A stretch of DNA of 64,000 nt, taken from Nocardia brasiliensis NBRC 14402 (GTDB taxonomy: Bacteria > Actinomycetota > Actinomycetes > Mycobacteriales > Mycobacteriaceae). The stretch covers positions 1-64,000 of the forward strand of contig NZ_BAFT02000103.1 in the NCBI RefSeq assembly GCF_000308475.2. The letters run 5' to 3'. The notes beneath the pieces are model-generated. The model searched no databases and was not told the origin of the DNA. It saw nothing but the letters and a program-made list of their open reading frames with translations. Position 1 is the stretch's first letter; every line of letters starts with the position of its first letter. Shown piece after piece: positions 27,099 to 35,230 of this stretch. The position numbers and the translations under genes are program-made.

Positions 27099-27148
27099 GG
27101 GCGAGAGCCTCCACATGAGATTGCGCTTGAGCCTTACGGGCGTCAACA

Positions 27149-27180
27149 ATAATTGCAAGCGCGTGATAATTGCAAGCGCG
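27149..27180. promoter_or_regulatory. Direct-repeat operator candidate for the MarR-type regulator
   Basis: Two identical 15-bp copies of ATAATTGCAAGCGCG at 27149 and 27166 (17-bp period). An inverted copy of the core (TTGCGCTTGA) lies at 27121-27130. The site is in the divergent MFS/MarR promoter region. Confidence 0.7.
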
Positions 27181-27236
27181 GGCTATTGCGAACTTCATCT
27201 ATCCTGGAAGGACACTCCCGACGCGGAAGGACGATC

Positions 27237-27728
27237 ATGACCGCGGATGCCGCCCTGACCGGCTTGGCCGATGGCTGGTACGCACTGTCGCTGCTGCACG
27301 ATCGGATCGAGGCGCATATCGAACGCGCCCTGCAATCCGGCCACGACCTGAGCGTCCGCGAGTACTCGCTATTGGTGGTGTTGAGCAGGCAGCACGACGG
27401 TCCCGGCGGTCACCTACGGATGAACCAGGTCGCGGAGGCGGTCGTGCTGAGTCAGAGCGCGACGACCCGGCTGGTCACCCGGCTGGAGGACCGCGGCCTG
27501 CTCCAGCGCTACCTGTGCCCCGACGATCGTCGCGGCATCTACACCGACGTCACCCCGCCCGGCCTCGCGCTGCTGGACCGGGCGCGCCCGACCCACGACG
27601 ACGCGCTCGCCAGTGCGCTCGGCCAAGCGGCGGCGGACCCGGAGCTGGCCCCGCTGGTGGCCGCGGTCGAAGCGCTCAACACGACGTCGGCGCGGAGTCC
27701 GCGCACCCGCGCCTACCGGCCGGTCTGA
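27237..27728 (+). CDS. MarR family transcriptional regulator
   Basis: A 163-residue winged-helix regulator: SVREYSLLVVLSRQ, then LRMNQVAEAVVLSQSATTRLVTRLEDRGLLQR (recognition helix) and the DDRRGIYTDVTPPG wing. ATG at 27237 follows CGGAAGGA; an upstream ATG at 27153 would place the operator repeats inside the gene. Divergent from the MFS exporter, which it probably represses along with itself. Confidence 0.92.
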   Translation: MTADAALTGLADGWYALSLLHDRIEAHIERALQSGHDLSVREYSLLVVLSRQHDGPGGHLRMNQVAEAVVLSQSATTRLVTRLEDRGLLQRYLCPDDRRGIYTDVTPPGLALLDRARPTHDDALASALGQAAADPELAPLVAAVEALNTTSARSPRTRAYRPV

Positions 27729-27737
27729 CGCGCGTAT

Positions 27738-27777
27738 GTTCCGCTCGCCGCCGACGAGACTCGGCGTCGAGCGGAAC
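27738..27777. terminator. Terminator between the MarR gene and the cupredoxin gene
   Basis: The arms GTTCCGCTCG and CGAGCGGAAC enclose a second stem (GCCGA and TCGGC). It sits between convergent stops at 27728 and 27820. Confidence 0.8.
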
Positions 27778-27819
27778 TGCGCCTATTGCGCTGGGGTGGC
27801 GCGCTATTCGGGGCGTGTC

Positions 27820-28251
27820 CTACTGCACGGTGACGGTGCCGCGCATTTCCGGGTGCAGCGAGCAGAGATAGCGGTAGGTCCCCGGCGCGGTGAAGGTGTA
27901 GCTCCAGTCGCCCTTGTCGATGATCGGGCTGTTGAGGCCCATCGCCTTGTCACCGATGCCCTGCACGGTGTGCGGGGCCTTGTCGGTGAAATGCCAGGTG
28001 ACGGTGTCGCCGACCTTGACGGTCACTTCGCCGGGAGCGAACTTCATGTCGCGCACATCGATGGTGACGGCGGCGGGTTTCGTATCGCCCGCGGGCTGGG
28101 TGGTGGTGGTCACCGGATGCGCGGGTCGCTTGGTGGTCGTCGCGGCGGGGCTCGAATCGGCACCGCCGCAGCCCGCCACCAGCACCGCGGTCAGCACCGC
28201 CACTCCGGTGGCGACCTGCGTGGACCGTGCGCGACGCGTGACCATTGGCAT
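27820..28251 (-). CDS. Cupredoxin-domain lipoprotein
   Basis: A 143-residue secreted protein with a lipoprotein signal (VLTAVLVAGC, lipobox near residue 28), a Thr/Pro-rich linker and a plastocyanin-like domain. The domain keeps type-1 copper ligands: His in DKAPHTVQG and C-x2-H-x2-M in LCSLHPEM. ATG at 28251 or 28245 are equally plausible. Probably an extracytoplasmic electron carrier or copper-binding protein. It is divergent from the NAD(P)HX repair gene. Confidence 0.85.
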   Translation of the reverse strand: MPMVTRRARSTQVATGVAVLTAVLVAGCGGADSSPAATTTKRPAHPVTTTTQPAGDTKPAAVTIDVRDMKFAPGEVTVKVGDTVTWHFTDKAPHTVQGIGDKAMGLNSPIIDKGDWSYTFTAPGTYRYLCSLHPEMRGTVTVQ

Positions 28252-28326
28252 GATGGCCAAGCGTAGTCTGCTGACGTTGCGGGTCCGCGCGGCAGCCGTA
28301 CCGAACAACCCAGTGGAGGATCGCTC

Positions 28327-29775
28327 ATGTCCACGCAGCGGGGCTATTTCACCGCAGACGAAGTGCGCGCGGCGGAGGCCGAGCTGTTCACGCGCGTCCC
28401 GGACGGCGTGCCCATGCAGCGCGCGGCTTACGGGCTGGCCAATGTCGTCGCGGAGGAGTTGCGGGCGCGCACCGGCGGGGTCGCCGGTCGCGCGGTGACC
28501 TTGCTCGTCGGCTCCGGCGACAACGGCGGTGACGCGCTGTGGGCCGGATCGATGCTGCGCCGCCGCGGTGTCGAAGTGGCGGCGGTGCTGCTGAACCCGG
28601 CGCGGGCGCACGCGAAAGGCCTTGCGGCACTGCGTAAGGCCGGTGGGCGGGTGCGCGCGGACATCGGCAGCCCCGACCTGGTGGTCGACGGCATCGTCGG
28701 GATCTCCGGCCGCGGGTCGTTGCGGCCCGATGCTGCGGAACTGGTTGCGGGCCTGCGGGTTCCGATCGTCGCCGCGGACCTGCCGAGCGGCGTCGACCCG
28801 GATACCGGCGCGGTCACCGGCCCCGCCGTCCGCGCCGACGTCACGGTGGCGTTCGGCGCGTACAAGCCCGTGCATGTCCTCGCCGCGCCGTACTGCGGGC
28901 GAACGGAGCTGGTGCCCATCGGTTTACGACTACCCGGGCCGAATCTGGCCGCGCTGGAACCAGGGTCGATCGGTGCGGACTGGCCGATACCGGCGGCGAC
29001 CGACGACAAGTACACCCAGGGCGTGACCGGCATCTGCGCGGGCAGCGCGAGCTATCCGGGCGCGGCGGTGCTGTGCACGGGCGCGGCGGTCGCGGCGACC
29101 TCGGGCATGGTCCGCTATGCCGGCACCGGTGCCGCCGACGTGCTCGCGAGGTTCCCCGAAGTCATTGCCACCCAGCACGTCTCGGAAGTGGGCCGAGTGC
29201 AGTCGTGGGTGTTCGGCCCGGGCGCGGGCACCGACGCCGAGGCCCGCAACCGCCTCGTCGAGATCCTCGCCACCGAACTGCCGGTCGTCGTCGACGCCGA
29301 CGGTCTGACCATGCTCGCCGCCGAGCCCGAACTGGTGCGGGCCCGCACCGCACCGACGGTATTGACCCCGCACGCAGGCGAATTCGCGCGCCTCACCGGG
29401 CACGAAGCCGGGCCGGACCGGGTCGGTGCGGTCCGTTCGCTCGCCGACGACTGGCAGGTCACCGTCCTGTTGAAGGGGCGCGCCACCCTCGTGGCCACCC
29501 CGGGCGCGCCGGTCCTGGTCAACGAGGCGGCTGCGTCCTGGGCCGCCACCGCGGGGGCCGGTGATGTCCTTTCCGGCATTCTCGGTGCGCTGCTCGCCGC
29601 GGGCCGCGATCCCGCCTGGTCGGCGGCGGCCGCCGCCCGGGTGCACGCGCTGGCGGCCAACCTCGCTGCCCAGGAGGGGCACTCGGTGGGCGCGCCGATC
29701 TCCGCGACACCCCTACTCGAGCATCTCCGTCCGGCGATCGGCACCTTGCGCGCCTTCGCCGACCAGGTCGACTGA
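28327..29775 (+). CDS. Bifunctional NAD(P)H-hydrate epimerase / dehydratase
   Basis: Repairs hydrated NADH and NADPH. The 482-residue protein fuses an N-terminal YjeF epimerase domain (about 1-210, with LLVGSGDNGGDALWAG and DLPSGVDPDTG) to a C-terminal ribokinase-fold ADP/ATP-dependent dehydratase (about 220-475, with GPGAGTDA, LTPHAGEFARL and ATAGAGDVLSGILGALL). It corresponds to the nnrE/nnrD fusion Rv3433c. ATG at 28327 has GGAGGATCGCTC ahead of it. Confidence 0.93.
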   Translation: MSTQRGYFTADEVRAAEAELFTRVPDGVPMQRAAYGLANVVAEELRARTGGVAGRAVTLLVGSGDNGGDALWAGSMLRRRGVEVAAVLLNPARAHAKGLAALRKAGGRVRADIGSPDLVVDGIVGISGRGSLRPDAAELVAGLRVPIVAADLPSGVDPDTGAVTGPAVRADVTVAFGAYKPVHVLAAPYCGRTELVPIGLRLPGPNLAALEPGSIGADWPIPAATDDKYTQGVTGICAGSASYPGAAVLCTGAAVAATSGMVRYAGTGAADVLARFPEVIATQHVSEVGRVQSWVFGPGAGTDAEARNRLVEILATELPVVVDADGLTMLAAEPELVRARTAPTVLTPHAGEFARLTGHEAGPDRVGAVRSLADDWQVTVLLKGRATLVATPGAPVLVNEAAASWAATAGAGDVLSGILGALLAAGRDPAWSAAAAARVHALAANLAAQEGHSVGAPISATPLLEHLRPAIGTLRAFADQVD

Positions 29776-29995
29776 CCCGCACGCACCGCCGTGATAGAGC
29801 GCGCTGCGCGCTGTGCCCCGGACCACCTCCGTGCCCACCGACTCCACCAGGACTTTCCCGGTCGATAGACTCGGGGCCGAATACCGGTGACAACTTTCGG
29901 GAGCGCATGGGTAACTCGCCGGGCACGGTCTGACGGCACGGCCGCGGTTGCCGCGCCACCCAGGGTGGCACCTGAACTCCCGGAGAGGCGGAACA

Positions 29996-31111
29996 GTGCA
30001 AGTGGAGACGGTTGTCGATCTCGACGCCATCGCACACAACGTGCGGATCCTGCGCGAACTCGCGGGCGACGCCGCCGTGATGGCGGTCGTCAAGGCCGAC
30101 GGTTACAACCACGGCGCGGTCGAGGTCGGCAAGGCGGCGCTGGCCGCGGGAGCCGCCGAGCTCGGCGTCACCACGATCGCCGAGGCCGTCCAGTTGCGCG
30201 ACGCGGGTATCACCGCGCCTATTCTGAGCTGGCTCAACAACTCCGCCGCCGACTACGCCGCGGCGATTCGCGCGGATATCGAGATCGGGGTGTCCTCGCT
30301 CGATCATCTGCGCGCGGTGGCCGCCGCGACCGAGCAGACCGGCCGGACGGCGACGGTCTCGCTCAAGGTCGACACCGGCCTCAACCGCAACGGGCTGTCG
30401 CCGGTCGAATATCCGCAGGCCCTCGCGGAATTGCGGACGCTGGTCGACGCGCAGGCAATGCGGTTCCGGGCGCTGTTCTCCCACCTCGCGAACGCCGACG
30501 AGCCCGCGCATCCGGTCAACGACATGCAGCGCGACCGCTTCCTGGAGGCGGTCGCCGTCGCCAAGGAACACGGCCTGGAACCGGAACTGGTGCACCTGGC
30601 GAACTCGCCCGCCACGCTGACCCGCCCCGACCTCGCGTTCGACATGGTCCGCCCGGGCATCGCGATGTACGGGCACAGCCCCGTGGCCGAGGACTTCGGG
30701 CTACGCCCGGCCATGACCTTCCAGGCCCGGGTCGCGCTGGTCAAGCAGGTCGCGGCGGGCGAGGGCGTCTCGTATGGGCACACCTGGTACGCCCCGCGCG
30801 ACACCACGGTGGCGCTGATCCCGGTGGGCTACGCCGACGGCGTATTCCGGCCACTCAGCGGACGTTTCGAGGTGTGGCTGGGCGGGGCGCGCAGGCCGAA
30901 CGTCGGCCGGGTCTGCATGGACCAGTTCGTGGTCGACCTCGGCGACAACGCGGCGAATGTCCGGGAGGGCGATATGGCCGTCCTGTTCGGCGGCGGTCCC
31001 GGCGAACCGCGCGCACAGGAGTGGGCGGATCTGCTCGGCACCATTCACTACGAGGTGGTGTGTTCGCCGCGCGGCCGGTCGGTTCGCCGCTATGTAGGCG
31101 GTGGCCGGTGA
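29996..31111 (+). CDS. alr: Alanine racemase
   Basis: Interconverts L- and D-alanine for peptidoglycan, using pyridoxal phosphate. The 371-residue protein has the PLP lysine K33 (AVVKADGYNHG) and the catalytic tyrosine Y260 (SYGHTWYAPRDT), plus GYADGVFRPLSG. GTG at 29996 follows GGAGAGGCGGAA. Its stop overlaps the next start as GTGA (31108-31111). First gene of a run through tsaD. Confidence 0.96.
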   Translation: MQVETVVDLDAIAHNVRILRELAGDAAVMAVVKADGYNHGAVEVGKAALAAGAAELGVTTIAEAVQLRDAGITAPILSWLNNSAADYAAAIRADIEIGVSSLDHLRAVAAATEQTGRTATVSLKVDTGLNRNGLSPVEYPQALAELRTLVDAQAMRFRALFSHLANADEPAHPVNDMQRDRFLEAVAVAKEHGLEPELVHLANSPATLTRPDLAFDMVRPGIAMYGHSPVAEDFGLRPAMTFQARVALVKQVAAGEGVSYGHTWYAPRDTTVALIPVGYADGVFRPLSGRFEVWLGGARRPNVGRVCMDQFVVDLGDNAANVREGDMAVLFGGGPGEPRAQEWADLLGTIHYEVVCSPRGRSVRRYVGGGR

Positions 31112-32187
31112 GCAGACGGCGGGTCACCGCGGTCCGCGGCGGTCTGGCCACCGCGGGCGTGGTCGCCGCGCTGGCCGGGGCGCACGCCCTGCGCCGCGCC
31201 GGCGCCCGGGTGCTCTGGCCCGCCCGCCGTGACGAATATCGCGACGAGAACTTCGCGCTCATCGACGAGGACCGCGCGGGCAGCGTGCACACCGAGGACG
31301 GTGTGCGCTTGGCCACCCGCGAATGCGGTCCCGCGGACGCGCCGGTCACGGTGATCTTCGTGCACGGCTTCTGCAACACCATGGAGTCGTTCCACTTTCA
31401 ACGCCGCGACCTCGAAAAGCGCTGGGGCGCACGGGCTCGGCTGGTGCTGTTCGATCTGCGCGGGCACGGCCGCTCCGGCACCTCGGCGACCGAGCGCTGC
31501 ACCGTCTCCCAGCTCGGCCGCGACCTCGCCGCCGTGATCACGGCCACCGCGCCGACCGGTCCGGTGGTGCTGGTGGGTCATTCGCTGGGCGGGATGTCGG
31601 TGCTGGCCGCCGCAGCACAGTTCCCGGAGTTGTTCGCGCAGCGGGTGATCGGGATCGCACTGCTGTCCACGGCGGCGGCCGAGGTCACCGCGGCCGGGAT
31701 CACCCAGCTGCTGCGCAATCCCGCCATCGACGGCTTCCGGATGGCCGTGGCCGCCGCGCCCGCGCTGGTGCAGGCGGGCCGGACCACGGCGCGGCACGTG
31801 ATCACGCCGATCCTGCACGTCAGCTCGTTCCACGGACCGGTGAGCCCGACGCTGTCCCGGTTCACCACGATGATGATCGACGACACCCCGGTCGAGACCA
31901 TCATGAAATTCCTGAAAGCCATCGAGTTGCACGACGAGTCGGCCGCACTGCCCACGCTGGCACAGGTGCCGGTGCTGATCATCGGCGGCTCGCACGATCT
32001 GGTGATCCCGTTCCGCAACTCACGCGCGCTGGCGCGAGAGTTGAAGGCCAGTGAGCTGATTCACCTGCGGGAGGCCGCGCACATGGCGCATCTGCAATTC
32101 CCGGACATCGTCAACGACGCGCTCGATCGATTGCTGGTGCGCGCCGGCGTGCTCGAACCGCACCCGTCGGAGGTGACCAGTGGCTGA
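31108..32187 (+). CDS. Alpha/beta hydrolase with N-terminal signal-anchor
   Basis: A 359-residue protein. An N-terminal basic/hydrophobic segment (VRGGLATAGVVAALAGAHAL) could be a membrane anchor. The hydrolase core has FVHGFCNTMESF (oxyanion), VGHSLGGMSV (nucleophile serine intact), a GGSHDLVIPF acid loop and EAAHMAHLQFP for histidine. It is translationally coupled to alr upstream and overlaps tsaE downstream by 8 nt. Substrate unknown. Confidence 0.88.
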   Translation: MSRRRVTAVRGGLATAGVVAALAGAHALRRAGARVLWPARRDEYRDENFALIDEDRAGSVHTEDGVRLATRECGPADAPVTVIFVHGFCNTMESFHFQRRDLEKRWGARARLVLFDLRGHGRSGTSATERCTVSQLGRDLAAVITATAPTGPVVLVGHSLGGMSVLAAAAQFPELFAQRVIGIALLSTAAAEVTAAGITQLLRNPAIDGFRMAVAAAPALVQAGRTTARHVITPILHVSSFHGPVSPTLSRFTTMMIDDTPVETIMKFLKAIELHDESAALPTLAQVPVLIIGGSHDLVIPFRNSRALARELKASELIHLREAAHMAHLQFPDIVNDALDRLLVRAGVLEPHPSEVTSG

Positions 32188-32626
32188 TCGTCAGCAACGC
32201 ACGCTGCCCACGGTGGCCGACACCGAGGCACTCGGCCGGGAACTGGCCGCGGGGCTCGGCGCCGGTGACCTGGTCGTGCTGGACGGGCCGCTCGGCGCGG
32301 GCAAGACGGCACTGACCCGCGGCATCGCGGCGGGGCTCGGGGTGCAGGGCCGGGTGAGTTCGCCCACCTTCATCATCGCCCGGCAGCATCGGGCAGGTGC
32401 GCAGGTAGGGGCGGTGCCGCTGGTGCACGTGGACGCCTACCGGCTCGGCGGCGACCTCGACGAGCTGGACGCGCTGGACCTCGACACCGAACTGCACCAG
32501 GCAGTGGTCGTGGTGGAGTGGGGCCGCGGCGTCGTGGAGCACCTGACCGACCGGCATCTGTGGGTGCAGCTCTCGCGCGAACCGGATTCGGACGTGCGCA
32601 CCGCCGAATGGGAATGGGTGGATTAA
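32180..32626 (+). CDS. tsaE: tRNA t6A synthesis ATPase TsaE
   Basis: A 148-residue P-loop ATPase (DGPLGAGKTALTRGIA, about 34-50) needed with TsaB and TsaD for threonylcarbamoyl-adenosine at position 37 of ANN-decoding tRNAs. Further family motifs are SPTFIIARQH, HVDAYRLG and VVVEWGRGV. GTG at 32180 overlaps the upstream hydrolase by 8 nt. Confidence 0.94.
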   Translation: MADRQQRTLPTVADTEALGRELAAGLGAGDLVVLDGPLGAGKTALTRGIAAGLGVQGRVSSPTFIIARQHRAGAQVGAVPLVHVDAYRLGGDLDELDALDLDTELHQAVVVVEWGRGVVEHLTDRHLWVQLSREPDSDVRTAEWEWVD

Positions 32627-32681
32627 CTACCTGGTAGCTCCGCACCGGCGGCAGCTACCACCCGGTATCGTTGGGTCAATC

Positions 32682-33362
32682 ATGCTGGTATTAAGTGTCG
32701 ACACCGCGACACCCGCCGTGACCGCGGGATTGGTGGAACTGGAGCAGGCAGCACCGATCCAGACGCGCACGGTCGCCTCCCGTGTGCGGGTCGATCCGCG
32801 TGCGCATGCCGAGGTGCTCACCCCGCAGATTCTCGAATGTCTCACGGAGGCAGGCCGTTCCAGGACCGATCTCGCGGCGGTCGTGGTCGGCATCGGCCCC
32901 GGCCCGTTCACCGGACTGCGGGTCGGCATGGCGACCGCCGCCGCCTTCGGTGACGCGCTCGGGCTGCCGGTCTACGGGGTGTGCAGTCTCGACGCCATCG
33001 CCGCCGACGCCGCGGCGGACCTCACCCCCGAGAGCGAACTGCTCGTCGTCACCGACGCGCGCCGCCGCGAGGTCTACTGGGCGCGCTACCGCGACGGCGT
33101 GCGCGTCGCGGGACCGGAGGTGGCCAAGCCCGGCGAGGTCGATCTCGCACAGGCCACCGTGATCGCCGGATCCGCCTCGCACGTCGACTTCTTCGACCTA
33201 CCGGTACTGCCGGTGGAGACGCCGTCACCGGCCGGCCTGGCCACGGTCGCCGCCGCCGCGGTGCTCGCGCGCGCGGTGCCCGAGCCGCTGGTGCCGCTGT
33301 ATCTGCGCAGGCCCGACGCCGTCGAGAAGAGCTACCGCACCCTCGACCGGACGGGAGCGTGA
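32682..33362 (+). CDS. tsaB: tRNA t6A synthesis protein TsaB
   Basis: A 226-residue ASKHA-fold partner of TsaD: MLVLSVDTATPAVTAGL at the start and VVGIGPGPFTGLRVGMATA near residue 75. Lacks the metal-binding histidines of TsaD, as expected. It lies 55 nt after tsaE and its stop overlaps a possible rimI start. Confidence 0.95.
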   Translation: MLVLSVDTATPAVTAGLVELEQAAPIQTRTVASRVRVDPRAHAEVLTPQILECLTEAGRSRTDLAAVVVGIGPGPFTGLRVGMATAAAFGDALGLPVYGVCSLDAIAADAAADLTPESELLVVTDARRREVYWARYRDGVRVAGPEVAKPGEVDLAQATVIAGSASHVDFFDLPVLPVETPSPAGLATVAAAAVLARAVPEPLVPLYLRRPDAVEKSYRTLDRTGA

Positions 33363-33367
33363 GACCG

Positions 33368-33862
33368 GTGGACATCCGGATCGAACCGATGGCCGTCACC
33401 GACATCGACCGCTGCGTCGAACTGGAACAGCTGCTGTTCCCGGAGGACGACCCGTGGCACGCGGTCGCCTTCCAGTCGGAACTGGCTGCGGCACACAATC
33501 GCTACATCACCGCGCGCGACGCCGACGGGCGAATGGTCGGCTACGCCGGCATCGCGCTGCTCGGTGACGACCGCCACCCTGAAGCCGAGGTGCACACCAT
33601 CGGCGTCGACCCGAGCTACCTGCGCGCCGGTATCGGGACCCGGCTGCTCGAAGCCCTGCTCGATGAAGCGGGCAAGCGCGGCGGACCGGTGTTCCTCGAG
33701 GTGCGCACCGACAACGATCCCGCGATCGCGTTGTACGCCAAGCACGGATTCCACATCATCGGCCTGCGCAAGAACTACTACCACCCCAGCGGCGCCGACG
33801 CCTACACCATGCGCAGGCCCGCGCTGAGCGCCCTGCCCCTGCCGGACGAGGTGCTCTCGTGA
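33368..33862 (+). CDS. rimI: GNAT acetyltransferase (RimI)
   Basis: A 164-residue GNAT protein of the ribosomal protein S18 N-alanine acetyltransferase type. Acetyl-CoA motif: VDPSYLRAGIGTRLLEALLDEA; C-terminal FLEVRTDNDPAIALYAKHGFHIIGLRKNYYHPSGADAYTM is diagnostic. GTG at 33368 has GGGAG 10 nt upstream; GTG at 33359, overlapping the tsaB stop, is an alternative. Lies between tsaB and tsaD, as in mycobacteria. Confidence 0.92.
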   Translation: MDIRIEPMAVTDIDRCVELEQLLFPEDDPWHAVAFQSELAAAHNRYITARDADGRMVGYAGIALLGDDRHPEAEVHTIGVDPSYLRAGIGTRLLEALLDEAGKRGGPVFLEVRTDNDPAIALYAKHGFHIIGLRKNYYHPSGADAYTMRRPALSALPLPDEVLS

Positions 33863-34902
33863 TCATCATGGGCATCGAAAGCTCCTGCGACGAAACCGGA
33901 GTCGGCATCGTGCGCAGGCACGCCGACGGCAGCTGCGAGCTGCTCGCCGACGAGGTCGCCTCCAGCGTCGATCAGCACGCCCGCTTCGGCGGCGTGGTGC
34001 CCGAGATCGCGTCCCGGGCGCACCTGGAAGCGATCGTCCCCGCCATGCGCCGGGCGCTCGCCGTGGCCGGTATCGCCAAGCCCGACGCGCTGGCCGTGAC
34101 CATCGGCCCCGGACTCGCGGGCGCGTTGCTGGTCGGCGTCGCGGCGGCGAAAGCCTATGCGGCGGCGTGGGATGTGCCGTTCTACGCGCTGAACCATCTC
34201 GGCGGACACGTCGCCGTGGACACGCTGGAGCACGGACCGATGCCGCCGTGCGTCGCGCTGCTCGTGTCCGGCGGGCACACCCACCTGCTGCACGTCACCG
34301 ATCTGGCCGAGCCCATCGTCGAGCTGGGCAGCACCGTCGACGATGCCGCTGGCGAGGCGTTCGACAAGGTCGCGCGGCTGCTCGGGCTCGGCTTTCCCGG
34401 CGGTCCGGCACTGGACGCCGCTGCCGCACAGGGGGATCCCGGCGCGATCGCGTTTCCGCGCGGCATGACCGGCCCGCGAGACGCCCGATACGACTTCTCC
34501 TTCTCCGGCCTGAAAACCGCCGTCGCCCGCTACGTCGAGGCGGCACAGCGCAGCGGCCTGACCGCCGCCGACCTGCCCATCCCGAATATCGCCGCGTCGT
34601 TCCAGGAAGCGGTCGCCGACGTGCTCACCATGAAAGCCGTCCGTGCCGCACAAGACGTCGGCGTCGACACGCTGGTGCTCGGCGGCGGCGCCACCGCCAA
34701 TTCCCGGATCCGCTCGATGGCCGAAGAACGTTGCGCCGCCGCCGGATTGACCCTGCGCGTGCCCAAACCCCGCCTGTGCACCGACAACGGCGTGATGATC
34801 GCCGCCCTCGGTGCCCACGTGATCGCCGGCGGCGCACCCCCCTCCGCCCTCACCGTAGCCACCGACCCCGGCCTCCCGGTCTCGGTAAGCCGCGTCAGCT
34901 GA
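33859..34902 (+). CDS. tsaD: tRNA N6-adenosine threonylcarbamoyltransferase TsaD
   Basis: The catalytic subunit of t6A synthesis, 347 residues. It has IMGIESSCDETGVGIV, the metal-binding HARFGGVVPEIASRAHLE (includes H-x3-H-like ligands), NHLGGHVAVD, LLVSGGHTHL, FDKVARLLGL and the C-terminal CTDNGVMIAALG. GTG at 33859 overlaps the rimI stop; an ATG at 33868 is also possible. Confidence 0.96.
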   Translation: MIIMGIESSCDETGVGIVRRHADGSCELLADEVASSVDQHARFGGVVPEIASRAHLEAIVPAMRRALAVAGIAKPDALAVTIGPGLAGALLVGVAAAKAYAAAWDVPFYALNHLGGHVAVDTLEHGPMPPCVALLVSGGHTHLLHVTDLAEPIVELGSTVDDAAGEAFDKVARLLGLGFPGGPALDAAAAQGDPGAIAFPRGMTGPRDARYDFSFSGLKTAVARYVEAAQRSGLTAADLPIPNIAASFQEAVADVLTMKAVRAAQDVGVDTLVLGGGATANSRIRSMAEERCAAAGLTLRVPKPRLCTDNGVMIAALGAHVIAGGAPPSALTVATDPGLPVSVSRVS

Positions 34903-34925
34903 CCCCCGCACCCCTTCTGCGTTCC

Positions 34926-34957
34926 CGCACCCGCTGTGGCGTGCCACAGCGGGTGCG
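34926..34957. repeat. Repeat-family hairpin, copy C (perfect)
   Basis: The arms CGCACCCGCTGTGGC and GCCACAGCGGGTGCG pair perfectly over 15 bp around GT. It could also act as the tsaD terminator. Confidence 0.75.
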
Positions 34958-35093
34958 AAGCCCCAGAAGTGGTGCGTGAGGTCAGAAGTGGTGCGGCTTG
35001 TCGGACCCACGCGCGGGACCATCGCCGCAGGCCGGGGTGGCGGATGCCGACTTGGGGCTGCGTCTCAGCCAAGTCGCACGGGTTCTGTGTTCC

Positions 35094-35125
35094 CGCACCG
35101 GTTGTGGCCTGCCGTAACGGGTGCG
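35094..35125. repeat. Repeat-family hairpin, copy D
   Basis: CGCACCGGTTGTGGC, CT, GCCGTAACGGGTGCG: same 32-nt frame as copies B and C, with a few mismatches. Confidence 0.6.
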
Positions 35126-35230
35126 AAGCCGCAGAAGTGGTGCGTGAGCTCAGAGTGGCGCGGGCTGTGGGGCGGATGCCGACCTGGTTGGTGCGAAACC
35201 TTCGGGGCGCGCACCCCGAGCGAACCCGGT

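Larger units (their letters stand above)
34903..35190. repeat. Second locus of the 168/169-bp repeat family (two units)
   Basis: Two direct units start with TTCTGCGTTCCCGCAC (34915) and TTCTGTGTTCCCGCAC (35083), 168 bp apart. Each contains the family hairpin, then GGGTGCGAAGC, CAGAAGTGGTGCGTGAG and a run to GGCGGATGCCGAC. It occupies the gap between tsaD and the convergent Hsp70-like gene. Confidence 0.75.

Noticed and set aside
29887..31107. N-terminal 407 codons of the long frame ending at 32187
   Set aside because: This stretch is the alr gene read in another frame. The real hydrolase begins with the GTG at 31108 that overlaps the alr stop.
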